Shown here: positions 11,463 through 19,274 of the stretch, in pieces | Layout: each line of letters opens with the position of its first letter | Numbering within the stretch: the first letter of the stretch is position 1 | From: Polyangium sp. 6x1 | Lineage (GTDB): Bacteria; Myxococcota_A; Polyangia; Polyangiales; Polyangiaceae | Direction of reading: 5' to 3' | Assembly (NCBI RefSeq): GCF_029946515.1 | Contig: NZ_JARZHH010000008.1 | Location: forward strand, 62,001-126,000 | DNA length: 64,000 nucleotides | The notes under the pieces: model-generated | What the model was told of the DNA's origin: nothing | Database searches by the model: none | What the model saw: only the letters and a program-made list of their open reading frames with translations | Program-made: the position numbers and the translations under genes

Positions 11463-12410
11463 ATGCACATCACCGCTCGGCCCTACGCCGGCCTCGCCGA
11501 TCTGCACGCTCTCCAGCGCACGATCACGGCCTCGTGGCTCCTCGCGCGGCCGTTCGTGAACATGACCGTGGGTGACGTCACGTGGTGGATGACCGTCTCG
11601 CCGCTCGAGGTCGACTGGACAACGCGGATCCGGTTGTGGGAGGCGGATGGCGACGTCGTCGCCTGGGGCGGGTTCCAACCGCCAGGTGAGTTCCTCTTTC
11701 ATCTCCGCGCCGACCTGCCGGCCGCGCCTCGTCACGCCGTCGTCGCCGAGCTCGTCGAATGGCTGACGAAAAAGGTCGCATCCCACACGACGCCCCCTGG
11801 AGAAGGCGCGCCCGCGGAGGCGCCGAGCCACCTCACGACCGACGTCCTCGACACCGATCACGGGCTGCAAGAAGAGCTCCGATCGCTCGGGTTCACGCCC
11901 GCCGACGAGCCTTCGTACAGCCACTTCATCGCGCCGCTCGACGAGAGCCCCGCCGCGCCCGTGCTCCCGCCCGGCTACACGATTCGCCACGTCCGAGGCG
12001 AAGACGAGATCCCAGCGCGGGTCTCCGTGCATCGCGCCGCCTTCGCGCCCTCCCGCATGACGGTCGAGAAGTACCAGCGGTTCGTCGCCACGAACCTCTA
12101 CGCCTTCGAGAGGGACCTCGTCGTCGAGGCGCCCGACGGGTCGTTCGCCGCATTCACGATGGTCTTCTGGGATCCGGTGGCCCGCATCGGCGAGTTCGAG
12201 CCGGTCGGGACCCATCCGGACCACCGACAGAAGGGCCTCGCCAAGGCCGTGAACCTCGCGGGGCTTCACCTGCTGCGCCGGCTCGGCGCGCTCGAGGCCC
12301 TCGTGTTCTCGAGGCCCACGAACGCCGCGTCGGAGGCGCTTTACACCTCGGCCGGCTTCCGGCGCGTCACCGTGCATCGAGCCTGGACGCGCCCGCTCCA
12401 GGCTCGTTGA
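11463..12410 (+). CDS. GNAT-family N-acetyltransferase (two-domain)
   Basis: A 315-residue protein with a GNAT fold in its C-terminal half. The acetyl-CoA-binding stretch is GTHPDHRQKGLAKAV, the Q/RxxGxG/A-type loop, followed by the typical NAASEALYTSAGF near the end. The N-terminal half (1-150) looks like a diverged second GNAT domain, as in other double-GNAT proteins of about 300 residues. The start at 11463 comes after the ppdK terminator. The substrate cannot be told from sequence. It ends 50 bp before pspA and may be cotranscribed with it. Confidence 0.85.
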   Translation: MHITARPYAGLADLHALQRTITASWLLARPFVNMTVGDVTWWMTVSPLEVDWTTRIRLWEADGDVVAWGGFQPPGEFLFHLRADLPAAPRHAVVAELVEWLTKKVASHTTPPGEGAPAEAPSHLTTDVLDTDHGLQEELRSLGFTPADEPSYSHFIAPLDESPAAPVLPPGYTIRHVRGEDEIPARVSVHRAAFAPSRMTVEKYQRFVATNLYAFERDLVVEAPDGSFAAFTMVFWDPVARIGEFEPVGTHPDHRQKGLAKAVNLAGLHLLRRLGALEALVFSRPTNAASEALYTSAGFRRVTVHRAWTRPLQAR

Positions 12411-12459
12411 TCCAAGCCCCACGCTTTACAGCCGCCGCTCGCCGGTGCACCTTTGCCGC

Positions 12460-13182
12460 ATGGGCATCTTCGACCGGATGGGCAAGGTCATCTCGAGCAA
12501 CGTCAACGCGCTCCTCGACAAGGCGGAAGACCCGAAAAAGTCGGTCGATTTGATCGTCGAGGAGATGAAGGAGCAGATCCGCGCGGCGCGCAAGGAGCTG
12601 GTCGAAGCGGTGGCGGCCGAGAAGGTCCTGCGGAAGAAGGTCGACGAGATCGACGCCGAGACGGGCAAGTGGGAGCGCCGCGCCGAGCTCGCCCTGAAGG
12701 CCGGCGACGAGTCGCTCGCGCGCGAGGCGCTCGTGCAGAAGAAGCGCATCATCGCCGAGCGAGACCGCGCCGAAGCGCTGCGCGCCGAGCAACGCGCGGC
12801 CGCGCTGAACATGAAGCGCGAGCTCGAGCGGATGGAGCAGAAGCAGCAGGAGCTCGAAGCCCGCAAAGGGACGATCGCCGCGCAGCTTCAGCAGGCGAAG
12901 GGCGGCGGCGGGGCCGAGGGCCTCGGGGCGCGCGGGAGCACGGGCGGCGCGTTCGCCGAGTTCCGGCGCATGGAAGACAAGATCGAGGGCAAGGTCGCCG
13001 AGGTGGCCGCCGCCCGCGAGCTCGACGACGCGCTCCGCAGCGGCGGGATGTCCGACGTGGAGCTCGAGTCGAAGTTCGCGCAGCTCGAAGGCGGCGGGAC
13101 GATCTCGAAGGACGGCAAGCCCTCGAACCCCGAGATCGACGACGAGCTCGCCGCGCTGAAGAAGAAGATCCGGATCGGCTGA
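12460..13182 (+). CDS. pspA: PspA/IM30-family membrane-stress protein
   Basis: A 240-residue ESCRT-III-like coiled-coil protein. The N-terminus MGIFDRMGKVISSNVNALLD is the membrane-inserting amphipathic helix typical of PspA/Vipp1. Long charged helices follow up to about residue 150, then a Gly-rich hinge (GGGGAEGLGARG) and a short C-terminal helix. These proteins oligomerise on damaged inner membrane and protect proton-motive force. The ATG at 12460 is preferred over a GTG at 12445 because it gives the conserved N-terminus. No PspB, PspC or PspF gene is next to it. The protein is slightly longer than E. coli PspA (222). Confidence 0.92.
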   Translation: MGIFDRMGKVISSNVNALLDKAEDPKKSVDLIVEEMKEQIRAARKELVEAVAAEKVLRKKVDEIDAETGKWERRAELALKAGDESLAREALVQKKRIIAERDRAEALRAEQRAAALNMKRELERMEQKQQELEARKGTIAAQLQQAKGGGGAEGLGARGSTGGAFAEFRRMEDKIEGKVAEVAAARELDDALRSGGMSDVELESKFAQLEGGGTISKDGKPSNPEIDDELAALKKKIRIG

Positions 13183-13198
13183 GCGTTCGCTGCCCGGG

Positions 13199-14119
13199 TC
13201 AGGGCAGGTCGGCGCAGCAGCGGAAGCCGGTGTTCGTGTTGTTGGCGTTGCGCAGGGTGGCCGAGCTCGCCGTGGAGCAATCCATGTCCGTGTCGATGCT
13301 CGTGTAGCCGCCACCGCGACGCCGACACGGGTGATCCTGGGGCATGTCGCCGGACTCGTCGCAGGCGTCCTCCCACTCCCAGACGTTCCCGCTCATATCG
13401 AAGATCCCTGGGAACCCGCCCTCGCACGTCGCGAGGTTCCTCACCGGGAGCACGACGTCGTCCGCAGCATCCTTGTCCTTGCCGTTGCAGGCCGCGGGAT
13501 CGTACGTGTCGCCGTAGGGGTGCTTCTTCGTGCCCCCCGCCGTACAGGCGTTGTGCCATTGGCTCTTCGTCGTATCGGCGACCTCGGCATATTGCAGCGC
13601 ATTGCCGTCGATGTGCCCGCAAAGCCGCTTTCCATGCGCGGCGCAGAACGCGTATGCGTCGCACCAGTCGACGGTCGCGACCGGCAGATCGTTCGCCGAC
13701 GGCGGCGTCCCCGGGGCAAACGAGGTGTTCCACCCGCACTGCGGGAGCTGCTCGACCACGGGCATCTGCTTCGTCCACGCGAGGTAATGCGCGTTCGTGA
13801 CCTCGGTGCTGTCGATGCAATAAAACTTCCCGCCGGCAGGGGCCTGCACCTTCACCATCGTCGGCGTGTCGGGCACGTCGGGACACCCATTCGGGACGCC
13901 GCCCGTGCCGCCCGCCCCGGAGCTCGACGACGAAGAGCTCGACGACGAGGAGGACGAAGAGGAGGTCGCGCCCCCTGCCCCGCCGGCGCCGCCCATTCCA
14001 GCGGCGCCGCCCGACCCACCCGACCCTGGCGGCGGTGCGTCGATCCCCCCACCGCCGAAGCACCCGGCCGCGATCACGAGCGGGCAAGCCATGAGCAGGA
14101 AAGAAACGGCGACGCGCAT
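13199..14119 (-). CDS. FGE/sulfatase-modifying-factor-domain lipoprotein
   Basis: A 306-residue lipoprotein: signal peptide with lipobox IAAGC (about residue 20), a Gly-rich linker, a run of about 15 serines, then a C-terminal FGE-sulfatase fold (about 85-306). Family signatures are FYCIDSTEVTNAHYLAW near the domain start, FDMSGNVWEWEDAC, and GFRCC at the end. Formylglycine-generating enzymes use two Cys residues in the C-terminal core; here the Cys-rich sequence probably makes structural disulphides, and many myxobacterial members are not true FGEs. The poly-Ser/Gly linker resembles that of the sedolisin at 17130. The ribosome-binding site is weak. It lies 91 bp downstream of the CHASE2 gene on the same strand. 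Confidence 0.85.
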   Translation of the reverse strand: MRVAVSFLLMACPLVIAAGCFGGGGIDAPPPGSGGSGGAAGMGGAGGAGGATSSSSSSSSSSSSSSSGAGGTGGVPNGCPDVPDTPTMVKVQAPAGGKFYCIDSTEVTNAHYLAWTKQMPVVEQLPQCGWNTSFAPGTPPSANDLPVATVDWCDAYAFCAAHGKRLCGHIDGNALQYAEVADTTKSQWHNACTAGGTKKHPYGDTYDPAACNGKDKDAADDVVLPVRNLATCEGGFPGIFDMSGNVWEWEDACDESGDMPQDHPCRRRGGGYTSIDTDMDCSTASSATLRNANNTNTGFRCCADLP

Positions 14120-14210
14120 GAGTCCGACGATGACACACGTCGCCCGCGAACCGCAATGGGGGAGCGAGGACCGGGACGGACGCGCGTTCGCCCGCCCGCC
14201 GAACGTGAAC

Positions 14211-16712
14211 CTACTTCGACGTCTGGCGGCTGAGCGCCACGACGTTGTCCGCCGCGATCGCGTCGCCCCCGGCCACCGCCGTCACCTTCACGCGGGGTTT
14301 GGCGCGGAGCAGGCTCACCACCAGGGTGAGACCCCATCCGTCCTCGCTGCGAATCTGCACCGCGCCGTGGCTGTCCTCGATCGACAGGATCAGCCGCCCG
14401 AGCACCTCGAGCCCCGGCGGCGCCGCGCCCGGCGCGATGAGCACGCGCTGGAGCGCCGACTCGGGCAGGCCAAAGCCGAGGCTCCAGTCGAGGATCGAGA
14501 GCTCGACCGCCGTGCTCGTCTCACGCACCGAGATCACCGGCGGCTGCGCCGACGGCGACTGGCCCGCGGCCTCGACCATGAACGCCTCGAGCGCCCGCTC
14601 GAGCGCGGCCCGATGCCCGATCACGTGGCCCATGCCGCGCATCGGCTCGATCTTCACCTGCCGCCCCGTCGCCCGCGCCGTGCCCGCCACCGCCTGCGCG
14701 ATCACCTCCGAGAGCGGGAACGCGCTCAGCGGATCGTGCGTCGGCGCCGTCGCGAGCGCGCGGACGTTCGTGGGTTTGTCCTCGGGCTGCTCGACGACCG
14801 ACGCGACGTATCCGACGATCGAGGAGAAGCCGTCGGCCTTCTGCCGGAGCGCGCGGATCGTCAAGACAAACGTCGGCGACGTCCCCGCCTGGCTGCGGCC
14901 CGTGATGCCCGCCTCGCTCTGCAGCACCTCGGCCATGCTCGTCGCCGCCTCCTCCGCCGTGCAGCCCGTGAGCGCGACGAGGATCTGGCTCAGGTGGATC
15001 GAGCCGGGCGGGAGCGCGCCGTCGGCCGACTCGGGCGGGACCGAGACGCCGCGCGCGCCGAGCCAGCGGCCGAGCTCGCGGCTCGCGAGGCGCACGTCGC
15101 CGAGCGCGTCCGCATAAAAGAGGCCCACGGGGGAGCTACGCAGCACCTCGCCGAACGTGGCGATCTCCTTCGCCGCGCCGTCCGCGCGTTGCACGAGGCG
15201 CTCGGACGGCGGCAAGGGCGCGTCGAGCAGGCGCGATCCCGAGATCGGCTCGCCTTCGCCCACGTTGCCGAGGCGGCGTCGGCGCGCGATGAGCGCGAGC
15301 TCGCGCGCGAGCCTTTCGAGGCGCTCGGGCGTCTTGGCGAAGGCGGCCTCGGCCTTCGGGCCGCACAGGAACACGTACCCTTCCGTCTCGCCGAGCGCGA
15401 TGAGCGGCACGACGAGCGTGGGCTCGCCGGGGTTCTTCAGGTAATCCGTCACCACGTGCGGCGCGGCGACGCCGTGCTCGTTGATGTACGGCCTGCGGCG
15501 CACGTCGCGGCGGCGCTCGCCGATGAGGTGCTCGCCGACGTCGCCGTCGTCCCAGAACTTGAGGTGCCACTCGGCGGACGGCAGCTCCGCGACGAGCACG
15601 AAGTCGGCCGGGAAGAGGCGCCCGGCGAGGCGGCCGAGGCGGGGCCAGAAGACCGCGTCGGGCTCGGTCTGCACGCGGCGGAAGATGCCCTCGCGGCCGA
15701 GCAAATCCGAGGTGCGGCTGACCGCGCGTCGCCAGCCGGAGAGGTCGAGCGAGAGCGCAACGATCGCGCCGGCGAGGATGCCCGCGACGAGGCTCGCCGC
15801 CGGCAGGAGGCCACGCACCATCGAGGCGGCGACGATCGCTTGCACGAGGATCATCCCGAGGAGGCACACGCCGAGCGCGAGGAGCGAAGCTCGGATCGAG
15901 GCGACCCTGCGGATGAAGGCGAGGAGCAAGACCGCGAGCGACGCGACGAGCGCGCTGATCCAGCGCGGCGCCTCGCGCCTCGCGCCACCGTCGAGCAGGC
16001 CACCCAGCGCGGAGGCCACGTGCGTGCCCATCGAGATGCCGGGCGCGCCCGCGGCGCTCGTGCGTGGCTCGAACGGCGAGTCGAGCGCGGCGATCACGAC
16101 GCGGCCGGCGGCGACGGAGAGCGGCGTTCGACCGGCGGCGACGTCGGCGAGCGAGACCTTGGGCACGCTCTCGGCCGGCGCGGGCACGATCCACGGCGCC
16201 TCCGCGATCCCGAGCGCGGCGAGCGCTGGCCGATCCGCGGGCGGCGCCGCGAAGCCCACGGCCGTGCCGTGCGCGCCGAGGCGCACGATCCCCGGCGGGA
16301 GCGTCTGGATCGACGCGGCCGGCTCCGCGCTCGGTTGTTTGCGGGTCCCACAGAATGCGTCGAGCGGCGGCACGAGCAGCACGCCGCGCGCGTGGCCCTC
16401 GACGACGAGCTCGGAGAGGTTGCCGAGGCAGTCGCGTTCGGCGAGCGTCTCGGGCGAGGCATGGACGACGAGCACGTGCGACGAGGGGCTCTGGCCTGCG
16501 ATCGCGCGCAGCGTCAGCTCACGCGCCTCGTCGTCGGCGGAGCCGAGCGGCGCGATCGCGGCCGTGATCCCGGCGACCAGGATGGCCGTCGCTTCGAGGC
16601 GCGCGCGGCTCGAAAGGCGCGAGCGATCCTTCTCGAACGCCATCGGCCGCGGGGCGCGGAACGGCTTCGGGATCTTGCGGGCTTCGAGAAGGCGTCGGGC
16701 GAAACTTCGCAT
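14211..16712 (-). CDS. CHASE2-domain membrane sensor with a degenerate histidine-kinase-like C-terminus
   Basis: An 833-residue membrane protein. A first membrane helix (about 40-60) is followed by an extracytoplasmic CHASE2-like domain (60-235) and three membrane helices at about 250-322. The cytoplasmic part has a GAF-like region (about 335-470), a PAS-like region (about 500-610) and a C-terminal segment resembling a HATPase domain (about 690-810). I cannot find a phospho-acceptor H-box, the N-box Asn is replaced (ALERALEAFMVEA), and the G1 box is altered to DWSLGFG. It may therefore sense without autophosphorylating, or pass signals by protein contact. A very good minus-strand -24/-12 promoter ends 27 bp before the ATG. 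Confidence 0.8.
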   Translation of the reverse strand: MRSFARRLLEARKIPKPFRAPRPMAFEKDRSRLSSRARLEATAILVAGITAAIAPLGSADDEARELTLRAIAGQSPSSHVLVVHASPETLAERDCLGNLSELVVEGHARGVLLVPPLDAFCGTRKQPSAEPAASIQTLPPGIVRLGAHGTAVGFAAPPADRPALAALGIAEAPWIVPAPAESVPKVSLADVAAGRTPLSVAAGRVVIAALDSPFEPRTSAAGAPGISMGTHVASALGGLLDGGARREAPRWISALVASLAVLLLAFIRRVASIRASLLALGVCLLGMILVQAIVAASMVRGLLPAASLVAGILAGAIVALSLDLSGWRRAVSRTSDLLGREGIFRRVQTEPDAVFWPRLGRLAGRLFPADFVLVAELPSAEWHLKFWDDGDVGEHLIGERRRDVRRRPYINEHGVAAPHVVTDYLKNPGEPTLVVPLIALGETEGYVFLCGPKAEAAFAKTPERLERLARELALIARRRRLGNVGEGEPISGSRLLDAPLPPSERLVQRADGAAKEIATFGEVLRSSPVGLFYADALGDVRLASRELGRWLGARGVSVPPESADGALPPGSIHLSQILVALTGCTAEEAATSMAEVLQSEAGITGRSQAGTSPTFVLTIRALRQKADGFSSIVGYVASVVEQPEDKPTNVRALATAPTHDPLSAFPLSEVIAQAVAGTARATGRQVKIEPMRGMGHVIGHRAALERALEAFMVEAAGQSPSAQPPVISVRETSTAVELSILDWSLGFGLPESALQRVLIAPGAAPPGLEVLGRLILSIEDSHGAVQIRSEDGWGLTLVVSLLRAKPRVKVTAVAGGDAIAADNVVALSRQTSK

Positions 16713-16738
16713 CGAGGGGTAACGGGTTCAGCGTGAGC

Positions 16739-16754
16739 GGCAATTTTCCTGCCA
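16739..16754 (-). promoter_or_regulatory. Sigma54 (-24/-12) promoter for the CHASE2 sensor gene
   Basis: On the minus strand TGGCAGGAAAATTGCC has a perfect TGGCA, exact spacing and a perfect TTGC. Transcription would begin near 16728, about 16 nt before the ATG at 16712, so the leader is very short and without an obvious ribosome-binding site. Confidence 0.8.
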
Positions 16755-17060
16755 TCGGACCGATGCCCGGTAGAGCTCACCCGTCTCGCTGTGGGAACGT
16801 CGATCGTTGCACTTTCTCGATCCTGGAAAATCGACCGGCTTGTTCCCGGGTTGCCTCCGCGGGCTTCTCGCTGCGGGCTTCCGTCCTCGCCTCCGATGTC
16901 TCCAGGCCTCACGCAGCCTGGTCTTTATACCTCAAAGTCCTGTTGCGTGGGCGGAACCGTGGCCCGGTCGTCGATGCTACCAGGCGCCGTGTCCAGGCGC
17001 CCATTTCTCGGCAGCGTCCAAATTGTGCTTCGTTTTCGGATATTTGAGCGGTGTTTCGCC

Positions 17061-17076
17061 CGGAACGCGTGCTGCA
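17061..17076 (+). promoter_or_regulatory. Possible sigma54 promoter for the sedolisin gene
   Basis: CGGAACGCGTGCTGCA keeps the GG and TGCA cores with correct spacing but departs from consensus at three flanking positions. Transcription would start near 17088, 42 nt before the ATG at 17130. Confidence 0.35.
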
Positions 17077-17129
17077 CATCACCCGGAATTGGTGGATTTT
17101 TTCCCCGCATGGAGGGAGCATCGCTCACC

Positions 17130-19187
17130 ATGCTGTCCTTGCGATTCCCTTCCTCCACCACGGCGCGGGTGCTCGCGCTGGTCGCCCTTGTCAACGGAAC
17201 GGCGTTCGCCGCGGCTAGCTGCAGCGGTGACTCCGGGGAGACGCCTCCCGGCGGTACCGCCGGCTCGACCGCCCAAGGCGGCGCCGGCGGTGTCGGCGGT
17301 CAAGGCGGCGGCGGCACAGGTGGTCAGGGCGGCCAGGGCGGCCAGGGCGGCCAGGGCGGTCAAGGCGGCGTCGGCGGCCAGGGCGGCCAGGGCGGCGTCG
17401 GTGGCCAGGGCGGCGCCGGTGGCATCGGCGGCGAAGGCGGCCAGGGAGGCGCGGGCGGCATGGCCGCGACGAGCAGCAGCTCGTCGAGCTCGTCCAGCAG
17501 CAGCAGCTCGTCGAGCTCGTCCAGCAGCAGCAGCTCTTCGAGCAGCGGCACGGGCGGCGCCGGTGACCCGGACGCGGGCGAGCTTCCCGACGCGCTGCCC
17601 GATTTCACGGACGCCGAGCTCGAACCCGTGACGAGCATCGACGGCATCCCGAACCCGCTGCCGGGCGTCTACCAGGACCTCGGCCCGGCCAGCCTGAACG
17701 CCGAGTTCCGCTCGCTGATCGCCTTCCCGACGCGCGACAAGGCGCTGCTCGAAGAGGCGATCACGAACATCTACAACCCGGGCCACCCGATGTTCCGGGA
17801 CTACATGACGGCCGACGAGTGGATGGAGAAGCACGCGCCGCCCGAGATCGATCTGCACCTCGTCAAGATCTGGCTCGAGTCGCAGGGCTTCACCGTGCCG
17901 TACGTCGCGACGAACCGCCTGCTCATCGAGTTCCAGGGGACGGTCGCGAAGTTCAACGAGGTCTTCCAGACGAACCTGCACGTCTTCGAGCGCGAGAACC
18001 CGCAGGCCGGCAACCCGCCGATCGACGTGTACGGCACGCTCGAGCCGCTCAAGGTGCCGCTCTGGGTGGCGCAGCGGATCGGCGGCGTGATCACCTGCGA
18101 CATCGCGGCGGACAAGACCCCGCTCACGGCCGAGGGCGGCGGCATCTCGGTGCAGCCGCAGAACGTGCCGACGAACCGCCAGTCGCCCGCGAAGATCGCG
18201 AAGGCGTACGGCGTCGATCAGCTCTACAGCATGGGCTACCGCGGCCAGGGCGTGAAGCTCGGCGTCACCGTCGGCGCGATGTTCCGGTACAAGGATCTGC
18301 AGTCGTTCTGGCAGTCCTTCGGGATCATCCGCGACGATCCGGTGGTCACGTACACGATGGAGGCGCCGTCGACGCGCTACATCGAGACGACGCTCGACGT
18401 GGAGTGGGCCGGCGCGCTCGCGCCGGGGGCGACGCTGATGGTCTACGCGGGCCCCGACGCGCGCAACACGTCGATGGTCTTCACGTTCAACGAGGCGATC
18501 GGCAAGAACGAGGTGTCGGTCATCACCGACTCGTTCGCGCACCGCGAAGACTCCGAGCCGGCGCCGGTGCGCCTGCAGTACCACGAGTCGGCGCTCCAGG
18601 CGGCCGCGCTCGGCATCACGGTCATGGCCGCGACGGGCGACTCGGCGCAGGCCGATACGCCCTCGGTGAGCCCGTACGTCACGGCCGTCGGCGGCTCGCG
18701 GCTCTTCTGGAACGCGAACGGAACGCTGCAGCAGGAGACGAACTGGTACCAGTCGGGCTGCGGCGACTCGCTCACGTTCCTCATGCCCGAGTGGCAAGCG
18801 CCGTACGTCACGAACGTCGAGATCAACATGCCGCCGCGTCGCGCGACGGCGGATCTCGCGGTGCACGCCTCGCAGTACGCGGGCTACTACATCTACTACC
18901 TGAGCACCTGGTACAACGGCTACGGCGGCACGTCGTTCTCGTCGCCGGTCTTCGGCGGGCTCATGGCCGTCGTGAACCACTACCGCGCGGCGAACAACCT
19001 GCCGCGGGCCGGCTGGCTCAACTCGATCCTGTACTCGAACGCCGCCGTCAAGGCGACGTTCCGCGACATCACGACGAAGGATCCGGACGGCACCACGGCG
19101 GCCAACAAATCGCCCAAGGCGGGATGGGATTATCCGACGGGATGGGGCGCGCCAAACGCGATGGGGCTCGCGCTCACCCTCCCCTGA
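17130..19187 (+). CDS. Sedolisin (S53, pro-kumamolisin type) serine-carboxyl protease lipoprotein
   Basis: A 685-residue secreted protease. The signal peptide has a lipobox-like AAASC. A Gly-Gln-rich tract (GGQGGQGG repeats) and about 27 serines form a stalk, followed by the pro-kumamolisin activation domain (about 170-330) and the S53 catalytic domain. The catalytic residues can be placed: Glu419 and Asp423 in YIETTLDVEW, oxyanion Asp467 in ITDSFA, and Ser602 in GGTSFSSPVFGG. The calcium-site region DITTKDPDG and TGWGAPN closes the chain. Such enzymes are usually acid-active endopeptidases; myxobacteria secrete many when preying or recycling peptides. The start at 17130 follows GGAGGGAG with suitable spacing; an ATG at 17109 is the alternative. 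Confidence 0.93.
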   Translation: MLSLRFPSSTTARVLALVALVNGTAFAAASCSGDSGETPPGGTAGSTAQGGAGGVGGQGGGGTGGQGGQGGQGGQGGQGGVGGQGGQGGVGGQGGAGGIGGEGGQGGAGGMAATSSSSSSSSSSSSSSSSSSSSSSSSSGTGGAGDPDAGELPDALPDFTDAELEPVTSIDGIPNPLPGVYQDLGPASLNAEFRSLIAFPTRDKALLEEAITNIYNPGHPMFRDYMTADEWMEKHAPPEIDLHLVKIWLESQGFTVPYVATNRLLIEFQGTVAKFNEVFQTNLHVFERENPQAGNPPIDVYGTLEPLKVPLWVAQRIGGVITCDIAADKTPLTAEGGGISVQPQNVPTNRQSPAKIAKAYGVDQLYSMGYRGQGVKLGVTVGAMFRYKDLQSFWQSFGIIRDDPVVTYTMEAPSTRYIETTLDVEWAGALAPGATLMVYAGPDARNTSMVFTFNEAIGKNEVSVITDSFAHREDSEPAPVRLQYHESALQAAALGITVMAATGDSAQADTPSVSPYVTAVGGSRLFWNANGTLQQETNWYQSGCGDSLTFLMPEWQAPYVTNVEINMPPRRATADLAVHASQYAGYYIYYLSTWYNGYGGTSFSSPVFGGLMAVVNHYRAANNLPRAGWLNSILYSNAAVKATFRDITTKDPDGTTAANKSPKAGWDYPTGWGAPNAMGLALTLP
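17281..17550 (+). repeat. In-gene Gly-Gln and poly-Ser repeat tract
   Basis: Direct repeats of the 9-base unit GGCCAGGGC and relatives (about 17320-17450) encode GQG-type residues. They are followed by tandem copies of a roughly 27-bp CAGCAGCAGCTCGTCGAGC-type unit (about 17475-17540) encoding only serine. The tract is in frame and forms the stalk of the sedolisin. Such repeats are prone to length variation by slippage. Confidence 0.75.
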
Positions 19188-19223
19188 TCCAGGATCATGC
19201 GTTAATTCGACAGCGCGGCCCCG

Positions 19224-19255
19224 CCGGCGCGAAGATCATCCACACTTCGCGCCGG
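19224..19255. terminator. Hairpin between the sedolisin gene and the Pgs-like operon
   Basis: CCGGCGCGAAG (19224-19234) and CTTCGCGCCGG (19245-19255) form a perfect 11-bp stem with a 10-nt loop. It lies 37 bp after the sedolisin stop and only 19 bp before the next ATG, so besides ending the sedolisin transcript it could influence translation of the downstream operon. No T run follows. Confidence 0.6.
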
Positions 19256-19274
19256 AGCTCCTAGCCGCGAGTCC

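Larger units (their letters stand above)
16713..17129. promoter_or_regulatory. Divergent regulatory region between CHASE2 sensor and sedolisin
   Basis: The 417-bp gap holds a strong minus-strand -24/-12 element (16739-16754). Three TCGAYC copies lie 46-77 bp upstream of it (16800-16805, 16817-16822, 16831-16836), framed by GGGAAC (16793-16798) and GTTCCC (16842-16847). A weaker plus-strand -24/-12 candidate lies at 17061. I see no convincing gene in it. Confidence 0.55.

Noticed and set aside
12443-12457. CGGTGCACCTTTGCC before pspA as a -24/-12 promoter, since pspA is sigma54-dependent in E. coli
   Set aside because: Spacing is 11 instead of 12 and it lies too close to the start codon for any leader.
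13199-14119. Calling the FGE-fold lipoprotein a true sulfatase-activating enzyme
   Set aside because: No sulfatase gene is nearby and the catalytic Cys pair cannot be placed with confidence; many relatives are non-enzymatic or act on other substrates.
17281-17550. Regular short repeats that might suggest a CRISPR or VNTR array
   Set aside because: Units are contiguous, in frame and code for Gly/Gln and Ser; there are no unique spacers.
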